From Aquimarina sp. MAR_2010_214 (lineage in GTDB: Bacteria > Bacteroidota > Bacteroidia > Flavobacteriales > Flavobacteriaceae): a stretch of DNA of 64,000 nt. The first letter of the stretch is position 1; the number at the start of each line of letters is the position of its first letter. Below the pieces are notes generated by a model. It saw nothing but the letters and a program-made list of their open reading frames with translations. It was not told the DNA's origin and searched no databases. This document shows, piece after piece, positions 26,827-35,037 of this stretch. The translations under genes and the position numbers were made by a program. The stretch covers positions 3,100,001 through 3,164,000 of the forward strand of contig NZ_PJMS01000001.1 in NCBI RefSeq assembly GCF_002846555.1. The letters run 5' to 3'.

Positions 26827-29800
26827 ATGAAAAATATAAAGTTAAAAAATATTGTATTCCTTGCCACTTTGTTTTGTGTTATACAAGGATATGCCCAAGT
26901 ACCTATTGGTGATGGGAATGGAAATAATGCATATTTTCGAGATGCTGATGGAGATGGGTATGGTGATCCTAACCAACGTGTTGTGCAAAGTACACGGCCT
27001 TCGGGTTATGTAACCAATAATATGGATCGTGATGATAGTAACGCTTTAATTACCACCGTAGCCCCCAAATATTTCTATAGAGATGGCGATGGCGATGGGT
27101 TTGGCGACCCAAACAATAAGAAGTATCAAAGTGCTCGACCTTCAGGGTATATAATCTCTTCGGGAGATTGTAATGATGGTAATGCAAGTTTACATCCCAA
27201 TACGGTATGGTACAAAAACAGTGATGGAGATGGCTTTGCCAGTACTACCAGAACTCAGTGTACTAACCCTGGATCAGGTTATAGCCTAACGGTGAAACCT
27301 CTAGGTGATTGTTATGATAATGATCCTGCGATACATCCCAATACGATCTGGTATCGTGATGTCGATGGCGATGACTGGGGGAGCGATCAAGGTATAGGTA
27401 ATGATGACCCTCCGACATTACAACAGTGTGAACAACCTATAGGGTATGCTATTAAGAAGGGTGATTGTAATGATTACAATAAAAAGATGCACCCGGAAAC
27501 CGTTTGGTACAAGAACGGTGATGGCGATGGTTTTGCAGAGACAACTACAATTCAATGTGTAAGCCCAGGAACAGGATATACCTATGAAGTGTTACCCTTA
27601 GGAGATTGTAATGATGGTAATGCTGCGATACACCCTAATACAGTTTGGTATAAAAATAGTGATGGCGATGGTTTTGCAGAAACAACAAAAACTCAGTGTG
27701 CTAATCCGGGGTTAGGTTACAGCTTAACAGTAAAACCTTTAGGGGATTGTAATGATGGTAACGCTGCAATACATCCTAATACGGTTTGGTATAAAAATAG
27801 CGATGGCGATGGTTTTGCAGAAACAACGAGAACTCAGTGTGCCAATCCCGGAGTAGGTTACAGCCTAACAGTAAAACCCCTGGGAGATTGTAATGATAAT
27901 GATGCAACGATCCACCCTAATACAGAATGGTATGCAGATACTGAAGGTGATGGTTTTGGAGATCCAAATATTATCAAAAAACAATGTGCACAACCTACGG
28001 GATATGTATTGAATAATAATGATCAATGTCCGGAAGAATCAGGAACACAACAAGGGTGTGTTTTTTCTAATGAGAATTATGTCTTTACAAGGGCGTATCA
28101 AGAACCTATGACCTCACCAGATCAGATAGGCGATAACGAAGATGTGATTGAGAGTATCACCTATTTTGATGGTTTGGGAAGATCGATCCAGCAAACAGCT
28201 ATTATGGCTTCACCAAGTGAAAAGGATATCATCACCCATATCGAATATGATGCCTATGGCAGACAGTCGAAACAATACTTGCCTTTTGAATCAACCAATA
28301 CAACGGGGAGCTATAAAACAGTAAGTATTACTGATGATATCAACTCTTACTATAAAGCTAGGTATCCAAAGGATTTTATAGATGTAGATGCAAGCCATCA
28401 AGGTTTTAATGCGTATTCAGAAAGCGTGTTCGAAGCTTCTCCTCTTAATCGAGTGTTAGAACAGGGAGCTCCGGGAAAATCCTGGAAAGCCGATAAAGAA
28501 ATCGATACCGATCATACTATCAAATTTGAATATGGTGGTAATACAGCGGCAGAGCATATAGTTTACTTTAAGGTGAGTTTTGCAAATCCTGATAATACAG
28601 CAACACCTACTTTAACAAAAGTAAGGAGTTATGTTTCTGGAGAACTTTTTGTCACCATTACCAAAGATGAGAACTGGACTCCGACGGATGGGAATCTACA
28701 TACTACCCGAGAGTATAAAGACAAACAAGGACAGGTCGTATTAAAGAGAACCTATGCTTCGACAAGCTCAGCAACAGGAGCACCGAGCGTAGTCGAGGCA
28801 CATGACACGTATTATGTATATGATAAATATGGTAACCTTACTTATGTGATTCCACCCAAAGTAACTACTGCTGATGGTATCTCTGCTACTGAGCTTGCCG
28901 AATTGTGCTATCAGTACACATATGATTATCGTAACCGATTGATCGAAAAGAAGATCCCCGGTAAAGATTGGGAGTCTATTGTATATAACAAATTAGATCA
29001 ACCGATCTTAACTCAGGATGCAAACCTAAAAGCAGACAATACCTGGCTCTTTACCAAATATGATGCTTTTGGAAGAGTAGCCTACACCGGTAAAATCAAT
29101 ATCACAGGAAAAGATCGCAAACAATTACAAACCGAAGCAAATGGCTATGCAGAGGAGCTATGGGTAACCAGAGGAGCTAGGGTTAGCATCGGAGGAGTAG
29201 ATATGTACTATACCGATGGTGGTTATCCAAAAACACTTGCAGGTGAGGTTTTAAGTATTACTTACTATGATGATTATGGGTTTTTGGGAGCTACTCCACA
29301 GCAAGCTTTTAAAAATCCAGGTACAGTGTATAATGAAGCAGTTTCAGATCAAACCAAAACATTGGCAACCGGAAGTTTAGTAAAAATACTAGATACCTCA
29401 TATTGGACAACTACAGTTACCTATTATGATAAAAAAGCAAGACCGATTTATATAGCCAGTAAAAATGAATATCTCAACACTACTGATATTATAGAGAGCA
29501 AGCTTGATTTTGTAGGTAAAGTAGAAGAAACCAAAACCAGCCATACCAAAGACAGCAATGCTGTAATTGTAACGATAGATACATTTACTTATGATCATAT
29601 GGGTAGACTAAAAGAGCAAACCCAAAAGATCAATACCCAAACCCCAGAGGTAATTGTAGCTAATACCTATGACAACTTAGGACAATTGAAATCTAAGACT
29701 ATAGGAGGAGGATTGCAAGAGGTAGATTACACCTATAATGTACGAGGTTGGCTGACTAAGGTTAATGATCCTAATGTAGCTCTTGGAAACAAATTGTTTG

Positions 29801-31485
29801 CTTTTGGGATTAATTACAATACTCCACAACACGGAGCTACACCCTTATTTAATGGAAATATCAGTGAGACAGAATGGGAAACCGCAAATGATAATGTAGC
29901 ACGACATTACAAATACAGTTATGATGCCCTAAACCGAATTACAGGAGCAATCAGTAATGATAATAACTATAACCTAAGCAATATCACTTATGATAAAATG
30001 GGGAACATCTTATCATTATCAAGACGGGGACATATTGTTGATGCCCCTACCTTGGGATTAGATGCCAATAATGATGGACAGGATGACCATTTTGGAAACA
30101 TGGATATCCTAAGTTATAATTATGGTACTACAGGTAGTAATAAACTCCTAAAAGTAACCGATACTGGAAACAAAACCTACGGTTTTAAAGATGGTACCAA
30201 TACCAATGAAGATTTTGATTATGACCAAAATGGAAACATGATCAAAGATCAAAACAAGGGGATTACAGGGATTACTTACAATCATTTAAATCTGCCTAAA
30301 ACAGTTACCATAAATAATGCAGATCATACCGGAAATATTACCTATATTTACGATGCCACTGGAGTGAAATTAAAAAAGATCACAACAGAGGGAGGTTCAT
30401 TAACAACAGAGTATGCCGGTAATTACATCTATAAGAATGGTAATCTGGAGTTCTTTAATCACCCAGAAGGCTATGTAGAAAAAGAAGCAGATGGGTATAA
30501 GTATGTATACCAGTTTAAAGATCACTTAGGGAATATCCGACTCTCCTACAAAGACAGTAACAAAGACGGTAAAATCACCCAAAGCGAGATTGTAGAGGAG
30601 AAACATTATTATCCTTTTGGTCTACAACATAAAGGATACAACTTCGCTGTAAATGGTAGGAAACATAACTATGGATTTGGTGGGAAAGAAGAACAAGATG
30701 GACTAGGACTTGATTGGCACGACTTCGGTGCTAGAAATTATGATGCTTCGCTTGGTCGTTGGATGAATATTGATCCACTTGCAGAACAGTACCTTTCCTT
30801 AAGTCCATATAACTACACTATGAATAATCCTATATTCTTTGTTGACCCTGATGGACAAGAAGTAATAATCCATTTTAACAAGACTAAAAACAGGTTATAC
30901 ATATATGATGATGATAAGTGGGATGATAATTTAGAAACTAAGGCCGTAAGTGCGGAAGAGTATAAAACTTCTTTTGAAGAAGGTGAAGAAAAGTATAATC
31001 AAATACTTGTAATTCACAATGTTTTTTCTGGTGGAAACGATAGAGATGGTGATGGAGAAATAGAATATGGAGGTTCAGAAAACGAAAAAGAAATACCTAA
31101 TGGAGAATACGATTTAGTAGATAATAAATCAGATGATAAGCATCCTGATTGGTATCGAATAGATTCAAAGACTGATGGAAATCGATACAATGATCGTTAT
31201 GATGATCCAACTGAGAAAAATTCTAAGGGAAAACTTAGAGATGGATTTAGATTACATTTAGGAGGTATGAGTTGGGGATGCGTAACTATCTGTAGAGGAC
31301 CCGAATATAACAAAAAGCAAAAAGAGTGGAATGTTCTAAATCAAATAATACAAACTACGGAAACAACAACAGTTAATGATAGAAGAGGAAGGCAGTCTGT
31401 AAATCCTCTTTCTAGATTAACAGTTTATGGGACTATTACAGTATCAGGACAGAACCCAAAACCGAAACAAAAAAAGAGTAACTAA
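26827..31485 (+). CDS. Rhs effector with MopE-like repeats and YkuD-like toxin tip
   Basis: A 1552-residue polymorphic toxin. Order: signal peptide (1-24); about eight calcium- or metal-binding repeats with DGDGFG / GDCNDGNAAIHPNT signatures like MopE domains (about 37-410); a DUF6443 region (about 415-560); YD repeats; the RHS core with DHLGNIRLSY at 1232-1241 and YDASLGRWMNIDPLAEQ; then a toxin tip from about 1345. The tip has IPNGEYDLVD and FRLHLGGMSWGCVTI, with His1477 and Cys1485 placed as in YkuD/DUF2778 (Tlde1) peptidoglycan enzymes. Residues 1234-1552 are encoded by the inserted 6.6-kb element, so the original tip has been replaced. The immunity gene starts two bases after the stop. 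Confidence 0.85.
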   Translation: MKNIKLKNIVFLATLFCVIQGYAQVPIGDGNGNNAYFRDADGDGYGDPNQRVVQSTRPSGYVTNNMDRDDSNALITTVAPKYFYRDGDGDGFGDPNNKKYQSARPSGYIISSGDCNDGNASLHPNTVWYKNSDGDGFASTTRTQCTNPGSGYSLTVKPLGDCYDNDPAIHPNTIWYRDVDGDDWGSDQGIGNDDPPTLQQCEQPIGYAIKKGDCNDYNKKMHPETVWYKNGDGDGFAETTTIQCVSPGTGYTYEVLPLGDCNDGNAAIHPNTVWYKNSDGDGFAETTKTQCANPGLGYSLTVKPLGDCNDGNAAIHPNTVWYKNSDGDGFAETTRTQCANPGVGYSLTVKPLGDCNDNDATIHPNTEWYADTEGDGFGDPNIIKKQCAQPTGYVLNNNDQCPEESGTQQGCVFSNENYVFTRAYQEPMTSPDQIGDNEDVIESITYFDGLGRSIQQTAIMASPSEKDIITHIEYDAYGRQSKQYLPFESTNTTGSYKTVSITDDINSYYKARYPKDFIDVDASHQGFNAYSESVFEASPLNRVLEQGAPGKSWKADKEIDTDHTIKFEYGGNTAAEHIVYFKVSFANPDNTATPTLTKVRSYVSGELFVTITKDENWTPTDGNLHTTREYKDKQGQVVLKRTYASTSSATGAPSVVEAHDTYYVYDKYGNLTYVIPPKVTTADGISATELAELCYQYTYDYRNRLIEKKIPGKDWESIVYNKLDQPILTQDANLKADNTWLFTKYDAFGRVAYTGKINITGKDRKQLQTEANGYAEELWVTRGARVSIGGVDMYYTDGGYPKTLAGEVLSITYYDDYGFLGATPQQAFKNPGTVYNEAVSDQTKTLATGSLVKILDTSYWTTTVTYYDKKARPIYIASKNEYLNTTDIIESKLDFVGKVEETKTSHTKDSNAVIVTIDTFTYDHMGRLKEQTQKINTQTPEVIVANTYDNLGQLKSKTIGGGLQEVDYTYNVRGWLTKVNDPNVALGNKLFAFGINYNTPQHGATPLFNGNISETEWETANDNVARHYKYSYDALNRITGAISNDNNYNLSNITYDKMGNILSLSRRGHIVDAPTLGLDANNDGQDDHFGNMDILSYNYGTTGSNKLLKVTDTGNKTYGFKDGTNTNEDFDYDQNGNMIKDQNKGITGITYNHLNLPKTVTINNADHTGNITYIYDATGVKLKKITTEGGSLTTEYAGNYIYKNGNLEFFNHPEGYVEKEADGYKYVYQFKDHLGNIRLSYKDSNKDGKITQSEIVEEKHYYPFGLQHKGYNFAVNGRKHNYGFGGKEEQDGLGLDWHDFGARNYDASLGRWMNIDPLAEQYLSLSPYNYTMNNPIFFVDPDGQEVIIHFNKTKNRLYIYDDDKWDDNLETKAVSAEEYKTSFEEGEEKYNQILVIHNVFSGGNDRDGDGEIEYGGSENEKEIPNGEYDLVDNKSDDKHPDWYRIDSKTDGNRYNDRYDDPTEKNSKGKLRDGFRLHLGGMSWGCVTICRGPEYNKKQKEWNVLNQIIQTTETTTVNDRRGRQSVNPLSRLTVYGTITVSGQNPKPKQKKSN
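26935..28045 (+). repeat. Intragenic MopE-like repeat array
   Basis: Within the second Rhs gene about eight units code for DGDG(F/Y)(G/A)-type loops followed by CNDGNAAIHPNT blocks. The three units between about 27500 and 27920 repeat at roughly 141 bp with very similar DNA, which points to recent internal expansion. Such repeats bind calcium or other metals in surface proteins. Confidence 0.8.
28757..28799. repeat. REP-like palindrome inside the Rhs coding sequence
   Basis: An imperfect inverted repeat begins CTTCGACAAGCTCAG and ends CGAGCGTAGTCGAGG. It resembles the dispersed GAGCGAAGTCGAA-type intergenic palindromes of flavobacteria; one such copy is at 49680 in this window. Here it is translated in frame as a serine/alanine-rich patch (STSSATGAPSVVE) between YD-repeat segments. 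Confidence 0.65.
30526..30533. repeat. Left junction core TTAGGGAA (attL-like)
   Basis: The eight bases TTAGGGAA are the only stretch identical at all three unit borders (30526, 37126, 43726). They code for L-G-N of the RHS-core motif DHLGN. Upstream sequence here is native Rhs (AAAGATCAC); downstream is element. The length fits a tyrosine recombinase overlap region. Confidence 0.7.
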
Positions 31486-31486
31486 A

Positions 31487-31906
31487 ATGCGAAAATGTAG
31501 TTTTTTGGTAATGATTATAGTCATTTGTACAATGATTACTAGTTGTAATAATTGTAATGAAATTCAAGGAATAGTAATATCAGAACTTCTAAATAGACAA
31601 ATAAATGATTCATATTGTGATATACTAAATAAAGCAATTGAGTTAGATAAAGAAGCAATAATTAAAATTTCAACTATTGAAGTTTCTGATGCAGCAGGAT
31701 ATGATCATGGTTATGTTTTAATTCGTTTAATAGAAAAGATTGGCGAGCAAGAATATTTAAAAGCCTTGGAAAATGTTTCAACGGAGCAAAAAAAATCTAT
31801 TGAATCATATTTATGGGCAGGTCTTGAATATGGAGGAAATAAAATCTATAGTAATAAAAAGCTGAACGAAGTTTTACCTCTATTAGCAGAATCATTAAAA
31901 CAGTAA
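31487..31906 (+). CDS. Lipoprotein immunity protein for the YkuD-like tip, copy 1
   Basis: A 139-residue predicted lipoprotein: MRKCSFLVMIIVICTMITSC gives a signal peptide with a lipobox ending at Cys20. The mature part is helical and acidic, with DAAGYDHGYVLIRLIEKIGEQEYLKAL and a C-terminal helix. It starts two bases after the Rhs stop; an in-frame opening 20 codons upstream lies inside the Rhs gene and lacks a lipoprotein signal, so I reject it. Position directly after the toxin tip, small size and periplasmic anchoring fit an immunity protein against a peptidoglycan-targeting toxin (inference). I do not recognise the fold. Confidence 0.75.
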   Translation: MRKCSFLVMIIVICTMITSCNNCNEIQGIVISELLNRQINDSYCDILNKAIELDKEAIIKISTIEVSDAAGYDHGYVLIRLIEKIGEQEYLKALENVSTEQKKSIESYLWAGLEYGGNKIYSNKKLNEVLPLLAESLKQ

Positions 31907-31983
31907 ATAATGAATATAATAGCGCGGAAATGTTTTCTGTGCTGGGTATGTAAGCGGTAAGAGTGGTTAAAATAAATGCTAAG

Positions 31984-32015
31984 AACCAGTTACATTGATG
32001 TAGCTGGTTTTTTTA
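31984..32015. terminator. Terminator between immunity gene and XRE gene, copy 1
   Basis: AACCAGTTACA pairs with TGTAGCTGGTT (one G-T wobble) around a four-base loop and is followed by a seven-T run. It lies between the convergent immunity and XRE genes and ends toxin-operon transcription. An identical copy is at 38584. Confidence 0.85.
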
Positions 32016-32020
32016 TGCGG

Positions 32021-32356
32021 TTAAGAGAAAGCTTGTTTAGTTTTATAGTTCTGTATCACATTATCAATTAAAAAGAAGAGCTTACTTTTAGTGTCTTGGT
32101 CAAGTTGCTCAATATCTTCAATACGTTTTAGAACTTCTTTGTCATAAGTAGATAATTGACCTTCACCAATAATATAATCAACAGATACATCGAATACTTT
32201 AGCTATTTTAAGGAGTATATCTACAGAAGGTGCATTTTCATTACGTTCATAATTACCAATAATAGTTCTAGAAACATCAACTTTTTTAGCTAAGTCACTT
32301 TGTGATAAGCTATGCTTCTTTCTTAAACTGATAATCTTACTTCCAATGTCCAACAT
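32021..32356 (-). CDS. XRE-family repressor, copy 1
   Basis: A 111-residue regulator. The N-terminal cro/C1 HTH covers residues 5-60 (IISLRKKHSLSQSDLAKKVDVSRTIIGNYERNENAPSVDILLKIAKVFDVSVDYIIGEG), followed by a helical tail that probably dimerises. It is divergent from the AAA+ ATPase gene, and the 143-bp gap carries two GTCAA-type palindromes overlapping the two promoters. This layout fits a repressor that controls itself and the recombination operon, as in temperate phages and integrative elements (inference). Confidence 0.85.
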   Translation of the reverse strand: MLDIGSKIISLRKKHSLSQSDLAKKVDVSRTIIGNYERNENAPSVDILLKIAKVFDVSVDYIIGEGQLSTYDKEVLKRIEDIEQLDQDTKSKLFFLIDNVIQNYKTKQAFS

Positions 32357-32392
32357 AGTTATCTAAAATCAAGTGTTTGTAACGATTATAGG

Positions 32393-32400
32393 CAAATTTA
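32393..32400 (-). promoter_or_regulatory. -7 box of the XRE gene (TAAATTTG), copy 1
   Basis: Read on the minus strand, TAAATTTG fits TAnnTTTG and lies 37 bases before the XRE start. The operator palindrome at 32401 abuts it on the upstream side. Confidence 0.6.
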
Positions 32401-32416
32401 GTCAAAATATTTTGAC
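32401..32416. promoter_or_regulatory. Operator 1: GTCAAAATATTTTGAC, copy 1
   Basis: A perfect 16-bp palindrome placed between the -7 and -33 regions of the XRE promoter. It shares the GTCAA...TTGAC half-sites with operator 2. Likely XRE binding site for autoregulation. Confidence 0.65.
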
Positions 32417-32457
32417 ATAAGAAATGATTGATTGACATTAGATTGAAAAGAATATTG

Positions 32458-32465
32458 TACATTTG
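32458..32465 (+). promoter_or_regulatory. -7 box of the ATPase/recombinase operon (TACATTTG), copy 1
   Basis: TACATTTG is an exact TAnnTTTG match 35 bp before the ATPase start. Its last three bases are the first three of operator 2, so repressor binding would block it. Confidence 0.65.
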
Positions 32466-32482
32466 TCAAGAACCCTTGACAA
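32463..32482. promoter_or_regulatory. Operator 2: TTGTCAAGAACCCTTGACAA, copy 1
   Basis: A perfect inverted repeat with eight-base arms and an AACC spacer, overlapping the -7 box of the rightward operon. Its centre is 64 bp from that of operator 1, about six helical turns, which would allow cooperative binding or looping. Confidence 0.65.
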
Positions 32483-32499
32483 TTAAATATTTTTAAACA

Positions 32500-34074
32500 A
32501 TGCTAAAAACACACAATCCACACAACTACAGCTACATCACAAAACACTTAGAAATCCACATCTTAGGTGGGATCAAACTCAATAATTTAGACCGTATGCG
32601 AGTCACTATGAGCGTACAGAAACCAAAAAGCATTAATGTATTACGTCACAGTATCGATTTATACAATGATAACATGGTAGAGAAATTTGTACGAAAGATT
32701 GCCGAACGTATCGAAATCGGTACGAGTATTGCCCGTAAAACCTTGCAAGAACTCACATCAGCACTAGAACACTATAGAATTGATGAACTGGAGGCAGCCA
32801 ATAAAGCAAACGAAATACAGGTAAAAGAACTTAGTGAGAAAGAAGAACAAGCAGCTGTAAAGTTTTTGAAATCTAAAGATCTGCTTAAAAAGACAAATGA
32901 ACTGATTGGTAAATCTGGAGTAATCGGAGAAGAAACCAACCGATTGTTAATGTACTTAATTTTTACGAGTAGAAAAACTAATAATCCATTGCATTGTATC
33001 AGTCTTGGTAGTTCGGGAGTTGGTAAAACACACTTGCAATCTAAAGTAGCAGAACTGATCCCCGATGAAGATAAAATAGAAATCACTGTATTATCAGCTA
33101 ATGCGTTTTACTATTTTAATAGAACAGAATTACAATACAAATTGATTTTAATCGAGGATTTAGATGGTGCAGAATCAGTACTTTATCCACTACGTGAATT
33201 ACAATCTAAAAAACGAATTACCAAAACGGTAGTCCATAAAGACTCGCGTGGCGAGAGCAAGACAATCCATTTAGTCGTAGAAGGTCCTGTAAGTATTGCA
33301 GGTTGTACTACACAAGAAAGTATCTACGAAGACAACAGCAACAGGAGTTTTTTACTCTATATCGACGAATCGGAAGAACAAGATAAAAAGATTATGGATT
33401 ACCAGCGGTTGTTAAGTGCAGGCAAACGAAATGTAAAAGAAGAATGTACAGCAGCCAGATTTTTACGTGATGTACAAAGAACCTTAAACTCGGTATCAGT
33501 TCGTAATCCGTATGCAGAATACTTGAGTTTACCATCCTCAGTTTTTAAACCAAGAAGAACCAACAGCCATTATTTACAATTTATAGAAGCCGTTACCTTT
33601 TACTGCCAGTGGCAGAGGCAGAAAAAATATGACGAGGAAACGGGGGAAGAATATATAGAAACCACAATCCAAGATATAGAACAAGCTAACGAACTGATCA
33701 AAGAAGTATTATTACATAAAAGTGATACCATCACAGGAGCAGCCAGAAATCATTTAGAAAAGCTTAAAACTTATTTAAAAGAAAATAACCAGACAACATT
33801 TACTAATGCCGAAATCCGAAAGCAGCTACATCTTAAAGAAAGTACATTACGAGGCTATCACAAACAACTACAGGAAGAAGGGTATATAAAAAGAATGAGG
33901 CATAAAAAGACTAAAAGTTATTGTTTTGAAATCACCGATATGAAGGAGTATGATTGGCTCAAATCCAATATTGACAATGCTTTAAAGAGTTGCATACTAC
34001 AGATAGAACTCGCAACCCCGCAACCAACCCGCAAGTCACCTAGTTGCGAATCCAAAAGTAAGAAAGCCAGTTAA
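32500..34074 (+). CDS. AAA+ ATPase of mobile-element type, copy 1
   Basis: A 524-residue cytosolic protein. After a helical N-terminal region (1-160) comes a P-loop ATPase: Walker A GSSGVGKT at 170-177, Walker B LILIEDLDG at 215-223, and later ANRSFLLY-type sensor sequence (EDNSNRSFLLYIDES). The C-terminus has a winged-helix-like segment (TNAEIRKQLHLKESTLRGYHKQLQEEGYIKRM). It resembles the ATPase half of Bacteroidota proteins that carry an N-terminal CHC2 zinc-finger primase domain, which is missing here. A replication-initiator or helicase-loader role is inferred. It heads the recombinase operon behind the XRE-controlled promoter. Confidence 0.7.
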   Translation: MLKTHNPHNYSYITKHLEIHILGGIKLNNLDRMRVTMSVQKPKSINVLRHSIDLYNDNMVEKFVRKIAERIEIGTSIARKTLQELTSALEHYRIDELEAANKANEIQVKELSEKEEQAAVKFLKSKDLLKKTNELIGKSGVIGEETNRLLMYLIFTSRKTNNPLHCISLGSSGVGKTHLQSKVAELIPDEDKIEITVLSANAFYYFNRTELQYKLILIEDLDGAESVLYPLRELQSKKRITKTVVHKDSRGESKTIHLVVEGPVSIAGCTTQESIYEDNSNRSFLLYIDESEEQDKKIMDYQRLLSAGKRNVKEECTAARFLRDVQRTLNSVSVRNPYAEYLSLPSSVFKPRRTNSHYLQFIEAVTFYCQWQRQKKYDEETGEEYIETTIQDIEQANELIKEVLLHKSDTITGAARNHLEKLKTYLKENNQTTFTNAEIRKQLHLKESTLRGYHKQLQEEGYIKRMRHKKTKSYCFEITDMKEYDWLKSNIDNALKSCILQIELATPQPTRKSPSCESKSKKAS

Positions 34075-34116
34075 TTAACTGCTACTCGCTACAAAATCAC
34101 AAAAAACACATACCCT

Positions 34117-35037
34117 ATGAAAAAAAGTAAGCTACAAAATGCTGGCTATAGAACTCTATTGACCAATTTTAGCGAATGGTTGGACATATTGGGTTATAGT
34201 GATGCGATGCAAAAGAACTATCCTGCACAACTCTGTGAGTTCTTCTACTGGTTAGAACAAAACGATATTACTCATATTGATTATATACAAGATCATCATA
34301 TCAGGAATTACTACAACCATTTAAAACAACGACCCAATAAGACAAGAGGTGGCGGACTAAGCAATATCTATCTTAATAATCACCTGCAATCCTTACACAA
34401 GTTTAGGGAATACTTAAAAAAGCACAATGCAAAACCCTTTAATCTACCCATCAAAAGGGAAAAGGAAACTATAGCAGAAAAGCTAAATATAGTATCGCAA
34501 GAAGAAATCAAAGACTTGTTTATGGCAACGAATTACAGCAATCCATTACCAAGATTTAGGGCAAGACAAAAAGCAGTATTAGTCTGTTTGTACAGTTGTG
34601 GTATGCGAAGAAATGAAGTGTTGAACATAGAAATATCAGATATCCTTTTTGATAAAGAACGAATCTACGTCAGAAAAGGTAAAAACTATAAAGAACGCTT
34701 TATACCCATCAATTTATACAACCTACAAATACTAGAAGATTATGTGTACGATACACGGATGAACTTTAAAAAGTCAAGTGAGAGCAACTATGTTTTTATT
34801 ACCGAACATAGTATCAAAATGAGTGGAGCTACTTTAGAAAACGATTTAAAACAGATTATAAAAGCTACAGAAGATAGGATACTACTCGAAAGAAATATTA
34901 CGCCACACGCCTTACGTCACAGTATTGCTACCCACTTTTTACAAGCAGGCATGAAGATCGAGGATATACAACAGTTTTTAGGACATAGCAGTCTGGAATC
35001 AACACAAATCTATACACATATTTTAAAAGAAAACTAA
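34117..35037 (+). CDS. Tyrosine recombinase 1 (XerC/D-like), copy 1
   Basis: A 306-residue integrase with a SAM-like core-binding domain (10-105) and a catalytic domain (125-306). All catalytic residues are visible: Arg164 (CGMRRNEVL), Lys187 (RKGKNYKERFIPI), His264 and Arg267 (HALRH), His290 (FLGHSS) and the nucleophile Tyr299 (TQIYTH). It should cut and join DNA at the TTAGGGAA junctions (inference). Its stop overlaps the start of the second recombinase by one base, so the two are translationally coupled. Confidence 0.9.
   Translation: MKKSKLQNAGYRTLLTNFSEWLDILGYSDAMQKNYPAQLCEFFYWLEQNDITHIDYIQDHHIRNYYNHLKQRPNKTRGGGLSNIYLNNHLQSLHKFREYLKKHNAKPFNLPIKREKETIAEKLNIVSQEEIKDLFMATNYSNPLPRFRARQKAVLVCLYSCGMRRNEVLNIEISDILFDKERIYVRKGKNYKERFIPINLYNLQILEDYVYDTRMNFKKSSESNYVFITEHSIKMSGATLENDLKQIIKATEDRILLERNITPHALRHSIATHFLQAGMKIEDIQQFLGHSSLESTQIYTHILKEN

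Noticed and set aside
26935..28045. Regular DNA repeats resembling a CRISPR array
   Set aside because: Repeats are in frame, code for metal-binding loops and lack spacer/repeat structure; no cas genes are present.
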